A program made the position numbers and the translations under genes. From Antedon mediterranea (lineage: Eukaryota; Echinodermata; Crinoidea; Comatulida; Antedonidae): DNA of 60,000 nt. Within the stretch, counting starts at the first letter, position 1, and the number at the start of each line of letters is the position of its first letter. Shown here piece after piece: positions 49,320-59,899 of the stretch. Where the stretch lies: positions 31,362,001 through 31,422,000 of the forward strand of contig NC_092674.1 in NCBI RefSeq assembly GCF_964355755.1. The letters run 5' to 3'. The notes under the pieces are model-generated. The model had not been told where the DNA came from. It searched no databases and saw only the letters and a list, made by a program, of their open reading frames with translations.

Positions 49320-52300
49320 CTGTACATCAAAAATCAAATCAGATTAATTGACCTAATTGGAATATTGTTCGATTTCTAAATTTGCATAAAATATATAAAA
49401 ATATAACTTAGACCTAATAATAATATAATAACAATAATCCAGTTAGTAGCAACTGTCATCAGTGGTCGCTGTGTTGGTGTAGTGAGTTATTGTCAGTTGA
49501 ATATGAATTTAAAACAACACTTATATTATCAATATTTTAAAAACACTGAATATATGGACATTATTATCTACACTTCAATTAATACCAGTGTTTATTTCTA
49601 TTAATATTATTACAGGGTGTCATTACAAAGGACTAATCACGAATTTGAGCATCTAAAATCGCGACAGACTGTCTATTGGCCAAACTAGATCTTTTGTTAC
49701 GAATTTCACAACAAAATACTCTCCATTTGCTTATTGTAAATATAAAAACATTGTGAGAGTAGCTAATAAAAGTTGTGATGTAAAAGCATGTTTTACAGAG
49801 GGTCATTCGAATTAGACCTGTCTTTGCCTCCTGGGTATCGGCTGTAACTGTAGAATTACTCTCAAGATTATAGTTGTTTTTAGAGTCGAATAGAATCTAC
49901 GGCTAAATGGTTTGGTTAAGTAGCGCGAAGGGAAGGCACTTTATCTCATCATCCATAGCATTATCTGGCTAAGCTAACTTGTCAACCGACTTTTTTCTTG
50001 CCCTGAAAACGGTCAAAATTTATTCTACGCTAATTTGTTTAATCGTTCCAAAAACATTTATTTTGTTGATTTTTCGAAATCAATAAAATCAAGTTTCAAT
50101 TGTATGGTAATGTTGTTTTTATATTCTAATGTTAAAGTTTTATTCAGAACATTGAAGTCACAATTCTTATTTTACTCTTATTTTTCGACAATGTTAGGCC
50201 TAAAGTACGTGCTTGTTTTTGTTTTGCAAAGATTCACAATTTTGGCTTTCGATTGGGACATTATGTTCAAGATCCACCACCATAGGTTCCACAACGACGT
50301 TTGGCTTACGTGCACACGTCATCGACCGTCTATCAATGCATTCAGCGCGTACGGTTTCCAGGCAATGAACGGTTTTTCCCCTTCTGGTTTTAATTTAAAA
50401 GTATACGGATCAATGAGAATAAGAAAGTGCAAGTGAGTGGTACAGGGACTGTTGGATATGAACAAAATCAACTGTGGTGTATGATGATTGAATGTAGTCA
50501 CAGTATAAAACACACAGCTGTTCACGTATATAGCACTGGACAACGTGGTACCAACATAGTATGACTGTTTACTGAGAAGTAAATGACCTATTGAAGAATA
50601 TGTGCTCGCCTAACATTGCGCATATTATACCCACAAAACAAGGGCATAAATAAGTACTCTCCTTGCCCATTTACATGCATGAGGGAAAACCTAAATATGA
50701 CGTTTCATCGCACCTTTAATACAAATTAATTGACCTATTTTGACTAACAGTATCATATCAATTTACTATAAAATTAACAAAACTCCACGATTTACAAGAA
50801 CGGCAGAAAATTAACAAAGTGATTTTTTTCCGGCAGGGGCACTAAAGTTGGTCACCAATGAACATGATAACTGTATAATGCAACATGTAACCAATTAAAG
50901 CCGACTTAGTGGCGTTGTTCGGTGGTTTGGCCCTCGGCGGCATCTAGCACGTTTCGTCCCGTATAGTTTCTTTAGCCCAATTCTCGTACATCAAGGCTAG
51001 GCCACCCGACTTTTACCTTGAATTTCGCTACTTGTGTGAGATACTTGAAAACGTGATGTAAGCCTACTTGAAAATACTGATTGTTTAAGTAAACAGAGGA
51101 TACCTTATACTTCAATAGAAAAAACAATCATGTAGTTAGCTTTGAGATTAAATTAATAATGGAATATCTGCTGGTCAGTTTATCAAAAAGTAACCATCAT
51201 GTTTTACTTAGTTACAGAAAATAACACGGAAGGTAAACTATACCATGCTTAAAAGCTTTCCGCCATAAACTTAGTCACATTAATGATGCTTATGTTGGAC
51301 CTGAATTGATTGAACCCCGAACCATGAGATTGGAACGCAAGTGAGCATAAATCATGCCACCAAGCTACAGATCATCCAAAACAGAAATACACTATTTGCC
51401 ATCCTATTGATTTCATACTGGAACGACTTTTGATTTTTAATCTGCTAACTTATGCTACCAACTGTACAAAGTGGTCTCATTAACGGTATAAAAAGATGTA
51501 TAATCTCTATGAACTAGTTTTCACGACAACACTAAGGGAACAATACACATTTCTTACTTTTTGGAAAAATAAGACCTATCTAAATTTATTTTTAAATAAA
51601 CGATTTGTATTTAAAAAACGAGTAGGTGTTCCAAGGCTGGCTAGATATTAAAAAGCAAATTAACTGCGAAAACTGCGTTATTTTTTAGCAAGCCTTGCAG
51701 CACCAGGGGCAAATTAAAGCTACAATATCGACTACAGGAATCGTTAGATCATCGATCATTGTCCAATAATACTGGATTCGTGTAATGGTTAGAGTGAGCG
51801 TACTGGCGGGCGTTAATGGTAATACGTAGAGAGCACGGCTAATCACCAACATCCCCTACAGCTACAACAGTATAAATGTATTCATAGTCTGCTTTGGACA
51901 TTTGTACATCGATCATTTTCTATTAATATGAGTAAATGAAGCATGGCCTGATTTTTGGTAAAACGACGTAAAGCGACTCATCCTTCGTACGAAATGAATA
52001 CCTTATATGTACGTAAGGGCGTGTAATTACCTGGTTTGTATATACTTTAATCTTTGTAATGAAGATATCTCCGACGAAAGCCACTGGTGTGAAAATACAC
52101 AAAAGTATCGTGTTACATACACACGTTATTAGCTCATAATTTAGAAATTAAATCCATATATCATCCGTAGTTGAAACGTGAATAATGTAATTTTTTGTCA
52201 GATATAGACTATATAGTATAAGAAACAAACTGAACGCGTCTGGCAAACAGTTGCAGACGGTGAACTCACGCGCCAAAATGTACAAATCTATTAACTATCA

Positions 52301-52558
52301 CGTTTGGGGTTAAAATAATAAAAAGTAACCAATTAACATTGAAATGTTATAGGGAACATACATTATAAAGCCTTATAGGATAATACTTTAATTTTTATAA
52401 GGATAGTTACCGTACTATAATGAATACCTAACATGAAATAATGTATTTCAATATCAACAGTTTGACAATGAATGAATTGTCACTGGCAACAGCAACATGA
52501 CGAGGTTTCACTAAATCTGTATGGTACAGATAGTAACATTGTATCTAGATACATAACA
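49320..52558. other. No gene supported
   Basis: A 133-codon plus-strand frame at 50035-50436 and its minus-strand shadow show no motif. The stretch at 50890-51050 is GC-richer but has no clear exon. Confidence 0.5.
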
Positions 52559-52616
52559 TACGATATCTAATATCGTAGTACTGTAGTGTACCGTATACTG
52601 TATAGTAATACAGTAT
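52559..52616. repeat. Two adjacent small hairpins
   Basis: TACGATAT-CTA-ATATCGTA (52559-52577) is followed by ATACTGTAT-AGTA-ATACAGTAT (52595-52616). Both are exact inverted repeats, with GTAGTACTGTAGTGTACCGT between them. Confidence 0.8.
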
Positions 52617-53161
52617 GCGCATTTCAAATTCAAACTTGGGATCGGCTATTGAAAAGTATAAATTCATAAATCTAAAATCTTTTCTATATTTTTTTGTTAT
52701 TTAACATTGACATATGTAATAATACACAAATAATTAATATACATTTAAAAGTATGCATAAACAACCCCAGTAAGTCTACCAATAATTGATAAGGTTTAAA
52801 AATAGATGGCGCTATTTCGTTTTAGTGATACATACCTAGACAATTTGCCCATGTTTCGATAAAATCCCTTTACGAATAATATCAACACACATGCATAAAC
52901 TTGATCTTACAACAATTCTATTAATTAATCTGGTAAAATATTCAATCAATTTTAAAAAAATGTTGTATTTTTCAGTGACTTCGAATACTAAACGTTTAAA
53001 CGACGATATTAAAATCAACATTGAATTTCGTAACTCTATAAATCACGCACGCGAGTTTTCCGCAGTTGTTTTCCGAAAAAAATAAAGCGAGATTTTTTTT
53101 CTTTTACTATTACCCACTTTCCTTCTTTCTGTTCTTCTTACTTCGTTTTCTCTTTTTACAG

Positions 53162-53328
53162 AGAAAAACACCTGTACATGTAAACTTACCTGTGGCTGGG
53201 GAAAAAGGGGAAAGGGTGGTGGTATCATGGGTACTAATTACATAAGTGGTTGTATGGGTACCAACTACATAGGTGGTGGTATGGGTATCCTTGGATGTTG
53301 TAATGAATTTTTATTTAACATCTTTTAA
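53162..53328 (+). other. Possible terminal exon encoding a Cys/Gly-rich peptide (plus strand)
   Basis: A 60-bp pyrimidine-rich tract ending TTCTCTTTTTACAG is a strong-looking plus-strand acceptor. The frame starting at 53164 runs 54 codons to a TAA at 53326, and AATAAA follows at 53343. The peptide begins KNTCTCKLTCGWGKRGKGGG and continues with two copies of a MGTNYI.GG motif. GKR after GW would be a classic amidation and dibasic cleavage site. No upstream exon or signal peptide was found, so this could be coincidence. Confidence 0.17.
53216..53290. repeat. Short imperfect tandem repeat (about 33 bp, two copies)
   Basis: ATGGGTACTAATTACATAAG then TGGTTGT is followed by ATGGGTACCAACTACATAGG then TGGTGGT. 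It lies inside the exon-like frame described for 53162-53328. Confidence 0.8.
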
Positions 53329-54444
53329 TGTTATTTGTTTTGAATAAATGTCAATTTAACTACCAAAAATATATTATATCTAAATTAATGTTAATTTCCT
53401 TGTAATTATTATTGTTTATTTCACTTAATTAGACCAAATACTAATATGTTTAGTAGAACTACCTAAAATGCTATTATGGTTGCAGACCTACCTAATACTA
53501 TTAAGCCTTTGTAAGCAACTTTTCTTGCAAAAAAAAATGACAACACTACTTCAAATAATGCTATATTAATAATCAATAATGTATAACTATATCAGTTCTA
53601 TAAATTATTCTATACTATATTAATTCAGATTTCAAAATGCAGAATTAAATTAAAAATAAACTGTATTAAAAACATTGATACAATTGAACATGCATCATGT
53701 TACAAATACAATTTAAACATATTCCCTAGACTCAAGAGTTACAATAAAATCTAAAATCCAAGGTTTTACTTTAATGAATTCTATAAAAGTGGCAATAAAT
53801 AAATTTGTTATTGGTGCCTGTAAGACGCCACTAACATAACATAAAAATATTGCTTGCACTTTTCTTCTAAGCTTGAACTTTCTCATAATCTAGGCAATGA
53901 TTTTAGTTAAATGGTTTGACAGGGTTGTTAAATGGGCAAGGGAGGATGCAAATTCCCCCGCTGATGGTGGGCACCAAGAGTTTCAGTCTATCAGGGGGGG
54001 CTTTCTGCCTACATATTTACCACAGCATTTTATAGCGGGTGAAACCTACGCACTGCTTTACCTCTATTGCTGTCTCGTAAGAATTCAGAATTACCGCAAT
54101 GTAATTAGATTAATGAAGTAAAGATGAAATGGTCAATGCTGAATGATTTCTATGGGCCACTTGCGGTTCATATAATTCAAAGAAGAAGATTAATTCATAT
54201 GTTTTCTCTATGTTGTTAGACTGTTTGGCAATTTAATTAGGTTTATTCAAGGAATTACTACCACTAACTTAATGTTTGGTAAGTATAATAATAACTATAT
54301 ATATATCACTTAATATTAAATTACTTGTCTATAGTTAAAAAAAGTTCTTTTAAATTTAACATTAGATATACCGTAGTATAAAATGTAAAATATTAGACAT
54401 ATACCATTTTTAAGAGAGTTTTAATTTTTTTTTTCATTTAGGTA

Positions 54445-54535
54445 TATTTATTCATAAAAAGACATCAAAATACAACGGCAGCCAAAAGGCTGAAAAGTAG
54501 TATTTTACAAAATTTGATAAAAATATATAAATACA
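54445..54535 (-). mobile_element. LINE 3' tail (minus strand) with terminal hairpin
   Basis: On the minus strand the stretch reads CAGCCTTTTGGCTGCCGTTG then TATTTTGATGTCTTTTTATG and AATAAATATACC. CAGCC-TTTT-GGCTG is a perfect short hairpin close to the end. LINEs of the CR1/L2 type carry a conserved 3' stem-loop near their tails, and this fits. No coding part is attached, so the call is tentative. Confidence 0.45.
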
Positions 54536-54778
54536 TTATGTATAAAAAGTAAAACTAGTTTAAAAAAAAAAAATAATAATTTACCACATTAAAATTGGTC
54601 CACCTGTAAGTTAAAATAGTGCCAGCCTATTCAATATTCATCATTAATAAAAAGAAACAGGATTTCTTTGTTTGATTTGACAATCATCAAAATATAACTC
54701 ACTAACAAACAAGATTGTCTCTGACAACCACAAGTATTTTTGTTAGACTAAAGTTAGACAAGTATCAACTAAAATATG

Positions 54779-54819
54779 TCTCGCATGCCTAAAGCGAGAC
54801 CAATAAAGTATCTTGTATA
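54779..54819 (+). mobile_element. Possible LINE/SINE 3' end
   Basis: A short stem (TCTCGC ... GCGAGA) is followed by CCAATAAAGTATCTTGTATA. The AATAAAG-TATCTTGTA ending resembles the 3' repeat tails of retroposons. A similar ending occurs near 21960. Too short for a firm call. Confidence 0.3.
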
Positions 54820-55695
54820 GTGCTAGCATGAAGATAATGGCTATTCTATCATACTTCACAGCTTACAAATCATGTATGTTATTAATGTAATTAAACATGT
54901 AATGATCAATAAGTATGTAGAATATTATACCTCAAGTCATGAACTTGAGACATTAATAACACCACATAATGTCTCTATTCAATGTATTAATGGGACAGTG
55001 CTTAAACTAAATAAGACTTTACATCGAACAGACATCATTTTTAGTTTCTAACTTAAGTTTATTAACTAACTAAATTGGTTTATACAGTAGTAAATTTGTT
55101 TTAGACACAACAGATTAGAAAAATAAAAAAAGTTTTGACACAAAATGTATTATATAAATTCAGTTGTGGGTATTTTTCCTATAAATCTAAGTTATGATTC
55201 TATAAGGAAAGCAACTGATAGATAAGTATAGACTTACTACTGTCCTATCATAATGACCAAATTGTACTTAGGACCATTGTAATTACCAAGCAAGTCCCTT
55301 TAAGTATACATGCCATCATGGAAGTCATTTGTACAGCAGTTGAACAAGATATGTAAACAATAGGATACAAATGAGGGTTAAAAAAGACATCTATATCACT
55401 AAAATGAGAAACAAAGTAAAGATTCAAAAGAACATCAAGAGTAAATCACAAGCTTGTACAAACAAGGCTGCTGAGTTATTTGGTTCCACAGCATTTCTTT
55501 CTATTTTTGATAAATTGATCTTTTTTTTATTTTATTTTTTTAGCCACCAAACAAAGTTTTTTTTGTAAATATTCCTTCTAAACTGAGTCTTGTTATGAAG
55601 TTTGAGGAGGAGTGATGTGGCTTTTAGATAATAAATTCCTAGTAAAACAACTAAAGATCCAGAATTGAACTTAATAACTTTAAGAAAGTCAAAGT

Positions 55696-56325
55696 CTAAA
55701 ACCACTACAAGCTACAGTCCTACCAAACAGTAAAATAATGTATATCAAATACACTATTTACTAGGTGCTTTTAGGATCATTGTGTTTAATTAGAATCTAT
55801 ACTAAGGTATATACTTAATAATGGAAAGAAAAGGTCTTAAAACCACTACAAGCTACAGTCCTACCAAACAGTAAAATAATGTATATCAAATACACTATTT
55901 ACCTGTGCTTTTAGGATCATTGTGTTTAATTAGAATCTATACTAAGGTATATACTTAATAATGGAAAGAAAAGGTCTTAAAACCACTACAAGCTACAGCC
56001 CTACCAAACAGTAAAATAATGTATATCAAATACACTATTTACCTGTGCTTTTAGGATCATTGTGTTTAATTAGAATCTATACTAAGGTATATACTTAATA
56101 ATGGAAAGAAAAGGTCTTAAAACCACTACAAGCTACAGTCCTACCAAACAGTAAAATAATGTATATCAGATACACTATTTACCTGTGCTTTTAGGATCAT
56201 TGTGTTTAATTAGAATCTATACTAAGGTACATACTTAATAATGGAAAGAAAAGGTCTTAAAACCACTACAAGCTACAGTCCTACCAAACAGTAAAATAAT
56301 GTATATCAAATACACTATTTACCTG
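55696..56325. repeat. 140-bp tandem repeat, about 4.5 copies
   Basis: AACCACTACAAGCTACAGTC starts units at 55700, 55841, 55981, 56121 and 56261. The unit includes CCTACCAAACAGTAAAATAA, GTATATCAAATACACTATTT, AGGATCATTGTGTTTAATTA and AATGGAAAGAAAAGGTCTTA. Copies are nearly identical, indicating recent amplification about 2.7 kb from a neurobeachin exon. Confidence 0.97.
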
Positions 56326-58833
56326 CCCTTTACAGTCCTACAACAAATCTAAGCTTACTGTAATAACTAAATTTTAATAATAACTATTCATTCTAAAAAT
56401 GTTTATATGAAATAAATTTATGGTAAATAATAGTATAATTAATTTATGATTACATTATCCAAGGATACCCTGTTTAGTTTAAAGGACACATTGTATAAAT
56501 AATTAAATCAAAAGCGCAATCAGAAACACATTAATGTTATATTTTAGAAATATACGGTTTCAACTACATGCAAAATGTTGCTAACACGCATTACAAACAT
56601 AACACATGGCACAAACATTATTATATAGTAACACTTTGATGCATAACACATATATCAATAATTTGTGACATCTGCATTTGACTATTACAAAAATGTTTTT
56701 TCGTTAACGTAATAAATCGTTAGGGATCAAACATATTATTCTTGAAATTTCACCAACCACAAATTACAAGACAATGCGTACCAATGAGAGAACTATGTGA
56801 AACAACATGTAAATCTTTCGCCAACCCTTCGACGAATGCGAATATGAAACGACGAGCTTTGAAAAAAAAATCAACGCAAGCTGCTGGGTGATAAATCAGA
56901 AACTTATTTAGATTGAAAAGTAGCGTTGTTATTAAATTCTAGGTTGAAACTATAAATGAGAAATTGGCTTATTTAATATTAATGCATATTTCGCCATAAG
57001 GAGAATAGTGTTACTATTAACCTTATTATATTCTGGGCTGATAACTGTACATAGTAAACAGTTATATATGCTTCTTGGTCAGGAGAGTAACGTTCTTATT
57101 TAGTCCTAAATAGATCCTGAATTGAAACTTGAAAAGGGAGATCTGTTATTAAATTATGCGTGGGAACGTTAAGTTTATTCATTGACACGTTCTATTCAAT
57201 TTTAATCACAAAACTCAGTCATGAGTGGTGACAGAGTTCACAGTTTATTACACAATCCAAGGATATGTTTTAATTGCAGGGCATGAGCAGTCCAAGGAAA
57301 CATACGTAGTAAAGCAGCATATTAGAATACTCACCAACAAGAGTAACCAAAATAGTTTAATCAAATTCATATAACCATAAATTTTGATAAATTAAAAGAC
57401 CTTTATGATCAAAATAATAAATTCTCTATCCAAAACTAAAAATATTTATTATTTATAAAATATTGAGGATGCTTGTATCTGTTAGATAGTGTAATATGGG
57501 TATAAGTATATTAAATTACTCTGCACCTCTCAGAGATATGTGTTAGATATACATGCTTTGTTTGTATTTTATGGACTTTATTTCCAAAATGAATAAAGTT
57601 ACTATTTAAAGAGAGTGGTCAGTAACTTTTACGTCATTGTTGAGTGTCAGTGTTTCATTATATTATCAACTCAATAGTTATTTTTACATTTATATATCCG
57701 CACACTAAGAGCAATGAACGAGGATAATTTAGTCATCATTGAACTTTTTACCGCAATAATAACTCACTCATGATTTGGGACATTTAAACATCAGACTAAA
57801 TCATAACTGAAAGAACTGATTCTTTAGCTAGCAATATTTTTATTTCTCCTTTTCCTCGTTGCGAGCTATCATAAATTAAAAATTCTTTAGCAATGTTGCG
57901 GGAGACCTAGTGGAACCGAGAAAATTCTCCTAGTCCTCAGTCATAATTTTGTCAACAACAACAGCTGCTATTATCTACGCCAATTGCAACAAGTCGTTCA
58001 CGTTATCGTAACCACCCAATATAATTAACCACAGTTCAAGGTTTTAGGTACACAAACCCAAAATTGATTATGTTTTTTGTTATTCCTGTTATAATTCTCC
58101 TAATCAATTTAGATTAAAACTGTTTTTTTCCTCAGAAAAAGTCAAAATGGTCGTTTAAATTAATATATGTTTTTCTTTGTTAATTTGTATGTAGTGTTAA
58201 TTAACCTTCTGGTTATTGTAACATAATCTAAAATACAACTTAAAATTGTACAGAAAAACAACAGATATAAAATGTCAATGCTCTGTGTCGAGTATTAGTC
58301 ACTTAAATATTGCCCAGAACAACATCCTTGATACAGACAAATACTGCGAACTATGCGGTCTTATGAACACCGATTAAATCTTATGTCTGTTTGTTTAAGT
58401 TCAACACATTGTTCCAATTATCTCAAACCATACAATTTAAATGATATTTTTGTTGCAGTAAATTTTTGTGACAAGTGCATCAGATTTGTTCCTTAAGAGT
58501 AAACATTTTTGATTTAATACTAATGTTGTATTCAATAAAAACACATTATATTATAATTTAGACCTTTTTAGGAAACAGCTTATAAATTTTTTTTTGTGCA
58601 ATTTAAATTGTCCTTCATAGTTTTAACATTGTAGGATTGTCTTGTATTTTGTTTACTGTTTCAATATCAGTAAACGCTACCCATATCAAAATCTGCTGCC
58701 CTCTAGTTTCCTAGTCTCTGTTTCTCCAGTTTTCACGTCAAATGCTTCTCATATGATTCTCTCATTAGTTAACAGCTTTCATTACTTTAACACAAACAGT
58801 AGAATTCCTATTAAGAGGACACCTTCTTCTGCA
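56326..58833. other. No gene seen
   Basis: AT-rich intron between the 140-bp array and the 14-bp repeat; no coding frame or repeat recognised. Confidence 0.55.
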
Positions 58834-58889
58834 CCTAACAAGGGGTGCCTAACAAGGGGTGCCTAACAAGGGGTGCCTAACAAGGGGTG
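58834..58889. repeat. 14-bp tandem repeat, four perfect copies
   Basis: CCTAACAAGGGGTG is repeated four times, then decays (CCTAATTAAGG). It ends about 90 bp from the donor side of neurobeachin exon C, within the large intron. Confidence 0.97.
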
Positions 58890-58980
58890 CCTAATTAAGG
58901 TTGTCCCAAAGGAGGATTGTACTGTATTTGTAAATTGATGAACATTTGAGTACAAATTAGAAATAATTTGATAAACTTAC

Positions 58981-59117
58981 TTTAGAATCAATCTCCTTGA
59001 ACTGATCCTCCTCTTCGTCAACTTCAAAGTATACTTCTGACGACGTGATAGATAGTGTTCCCCTGACAACCACACATGGAGCAACAAGAGAACATTTTGT
59101 ACTGTACACAATTGCTC
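58981..59117 (-). CDS. nbea: Neurobeachin/LRBA-family gene, internal exon C (start of PH-BEACH domain)
   Basis: The exon is 137 bp: two bases finish the glycine codon begun in exon B, then 45 codons follow, ending in phase 0 at a gtaagt donor. The product reads GAIVYSTKCSLVAPCVVVRG, TLSITSSEVYFEVDEEEDQF, KEIDSK. It aligns with the neurobeachin stretch LSTPAQLIAPVVVAKG followed by TLSITTTEIYFEVDEDD and IDTK, the first beta strands of the PH-BEACH domain. This is the strongest of the three exon matches. In relatives the next coding residues are VLAYTEG; no such exon was found to the left of this one, so the downstream intron appears to exceed 58.9 kb. Confidence 0.93.
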
Positions 59118-59493
59118 CTTTTAAAAAAAAAACAAAAAAACCATTAAACTTAACAAAACAATTACCTTCAACACAAACTAAATTACATCAACAGAAAACT
59201 GTAATACATAAACATTGTTCCTTTCTTGGTGAAAATGTTTGTGTATATTTATATATGGATGGACTATCAAAAATAAATGAATAACAAGCATCACAATTAT
59301 TACATGCATTCTACAACTATAAAACTAATATATTGTCAATTGCCCATTCAAGAGGCAGATTTAGAGTGGGGAGTACCAGGTCCTTGTATTTCACTTGATA
59401 ATATAAAATACACAAACCAGGCACCCAGCCTAGTGTCGAAATAGGCCACCTCCCCTTTTATACACAATGCTGGATCCACCTGCCCTTGCTTAC
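59118..59493 (-). other. Neurobeachin intron between exons B and C (376 bp)
   Basis: GT-AG intron between consistent phase-1 exon ends. It has a poly-T/A-rich acceptor region (59119-59140) and nothing else recognisable. Plus-strand frames here are chance readings over exon C and intron. Confidence 0.75.
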
Positions 59494-59640
59494 CTTCAAG
59501 TTCACTCTCAACATCCAAATCTTTATCCTCTGGGTTTAGAGCCTCTTCCTCTCCATCTTTCTGTTGTAAGTTTGGTCGCTTAGCTGCAAGTTGAGCATGC
59601 AGTGCTTGCTTAGCCTTCTCTACAATATCATCAGGTTGAG
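59494..59640 (-). CDS. nbea: Neurobeachin/LRBA-family gene, internal exon B (acidic linker)
   Basis: The exon opens after a pyrimidine-rich acceptor (ttttttag) and ends at a gtaagc donor. It is 147 bp; two bases complete the split codon from exon A, 48 codons follow, and one base is left for exon C. It encodes QPDDIVEKAKQALHAQLAAK, then a lysine/glutamine stretch and an acidic tail (EEEALNPEDKDLDVESELEG). This is the position of the variable linker between the DUF1088 and PH-BEACH regions of neurobeachin. That linker is poorly conserved, so the call rests on splice phase, orientation and neighbours rather than on sequence similarity. The open frame continues past both ends into intron sequence and should not be read as a 117-residue protein. 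Confidence 0.85.
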
Positions 59641-59899
59641 CTAAAAAACAAGAAACGTTTGTATTGAAGCTTTCAAATCTGGGATATACAATCAAAACCA
59701 CTTTACCTTTGATATAATATAACTAAAGCTCTGTATACACTATTAATCTTTATTTGACAAAAAATGTGATGTGGTCATAAATATGGACATGATGATGTTA
59801 TATTAGTACCATATTTGAGTATGTAACTACAATATTTAGGCACATCACACTTTTTTTGTAAAATTACTTTGATAGCGTAGACAGAGCTTCAAGACTTAC
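59641..59899 (-). other. Neurobeachin intron between exons A and B (259 bp), mostly MITE
   Basis: GT-AG intron whose interior is largely a 164-bp inverted-repeat element (59726-59889). Only about 10 bp at the donor side and 85 bp at the acceptor side are not element sequence. Confidence 0.75.
59726..59889. mobile_element. MITE family 1, copy 4 (inside a short neurobeachin intron)
   Basis: The ends form inverted repeats: AAGCTCTGTATACACTAT on the left and the complement of AAGCTCTGTCTACGCTAT on the right (16 of 18 positions match). The inside holds the family core (TTGACAAAAAATGTGATGTG, GACATGATGATGTTATA, ACCATATTTG) and has no coding capacity. It shares this core with copies near 2.9, 34.9 and 36.9 kb. 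The target duplication is unclear. This is the best-preserved pair of ends. Confidence 0.8.

Larger units (their letters stand above)
53329..55695. other. No gene seen
   Basis: AT-rich DNA with two possible LINE tails. The 74-codon frame at 53897-54121 is unrecognised. Confidence 0.5.
1..58980 (-). other. nbea: Giant neurobeachin intron (inferred, open at left)
   Basis: From the exon C donor at 58980 to the left edge, no minus-strand exon similar to the following neurobeachin segment (VLAYTEG, LHGKW, RRYLLQNTALE) was recognised, either in the open frames or in a reading for the GKW codon pattern. The segment is therefore read as one intron holding mab21l on the opposite strand plus many repeats. 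Small or diverged exons could have been missed. Confidence 0.65.

Noticed and set aside
50035-50436. 133-residue plus-strand frame as a gene
   Set aside because: Phe/Lys/Ser-rich composition typical of AT-rich chance frames, with no domain or conserved motif seen.
51778-51860. tRNA-like stretch (TAATGGTTAGAGTG resembles an A box)
   Set aside because: No matching B box (GGTTCGAATCC-like) or cloverleaf pairing could be found downstream.
59045-59284. 79-residue plus-strand frame
   Set aside because: It overlaps neurobeachin exon C on the other strand and intron sequence; a shadow frame.
59348-59701. A complete 117-residue minus-strand gene
   Set aside because: Only 59494-59640 is exon. The first and last parts are intron read-through, shown by consensus splice sites and phase agreement with the neighbouring exons.
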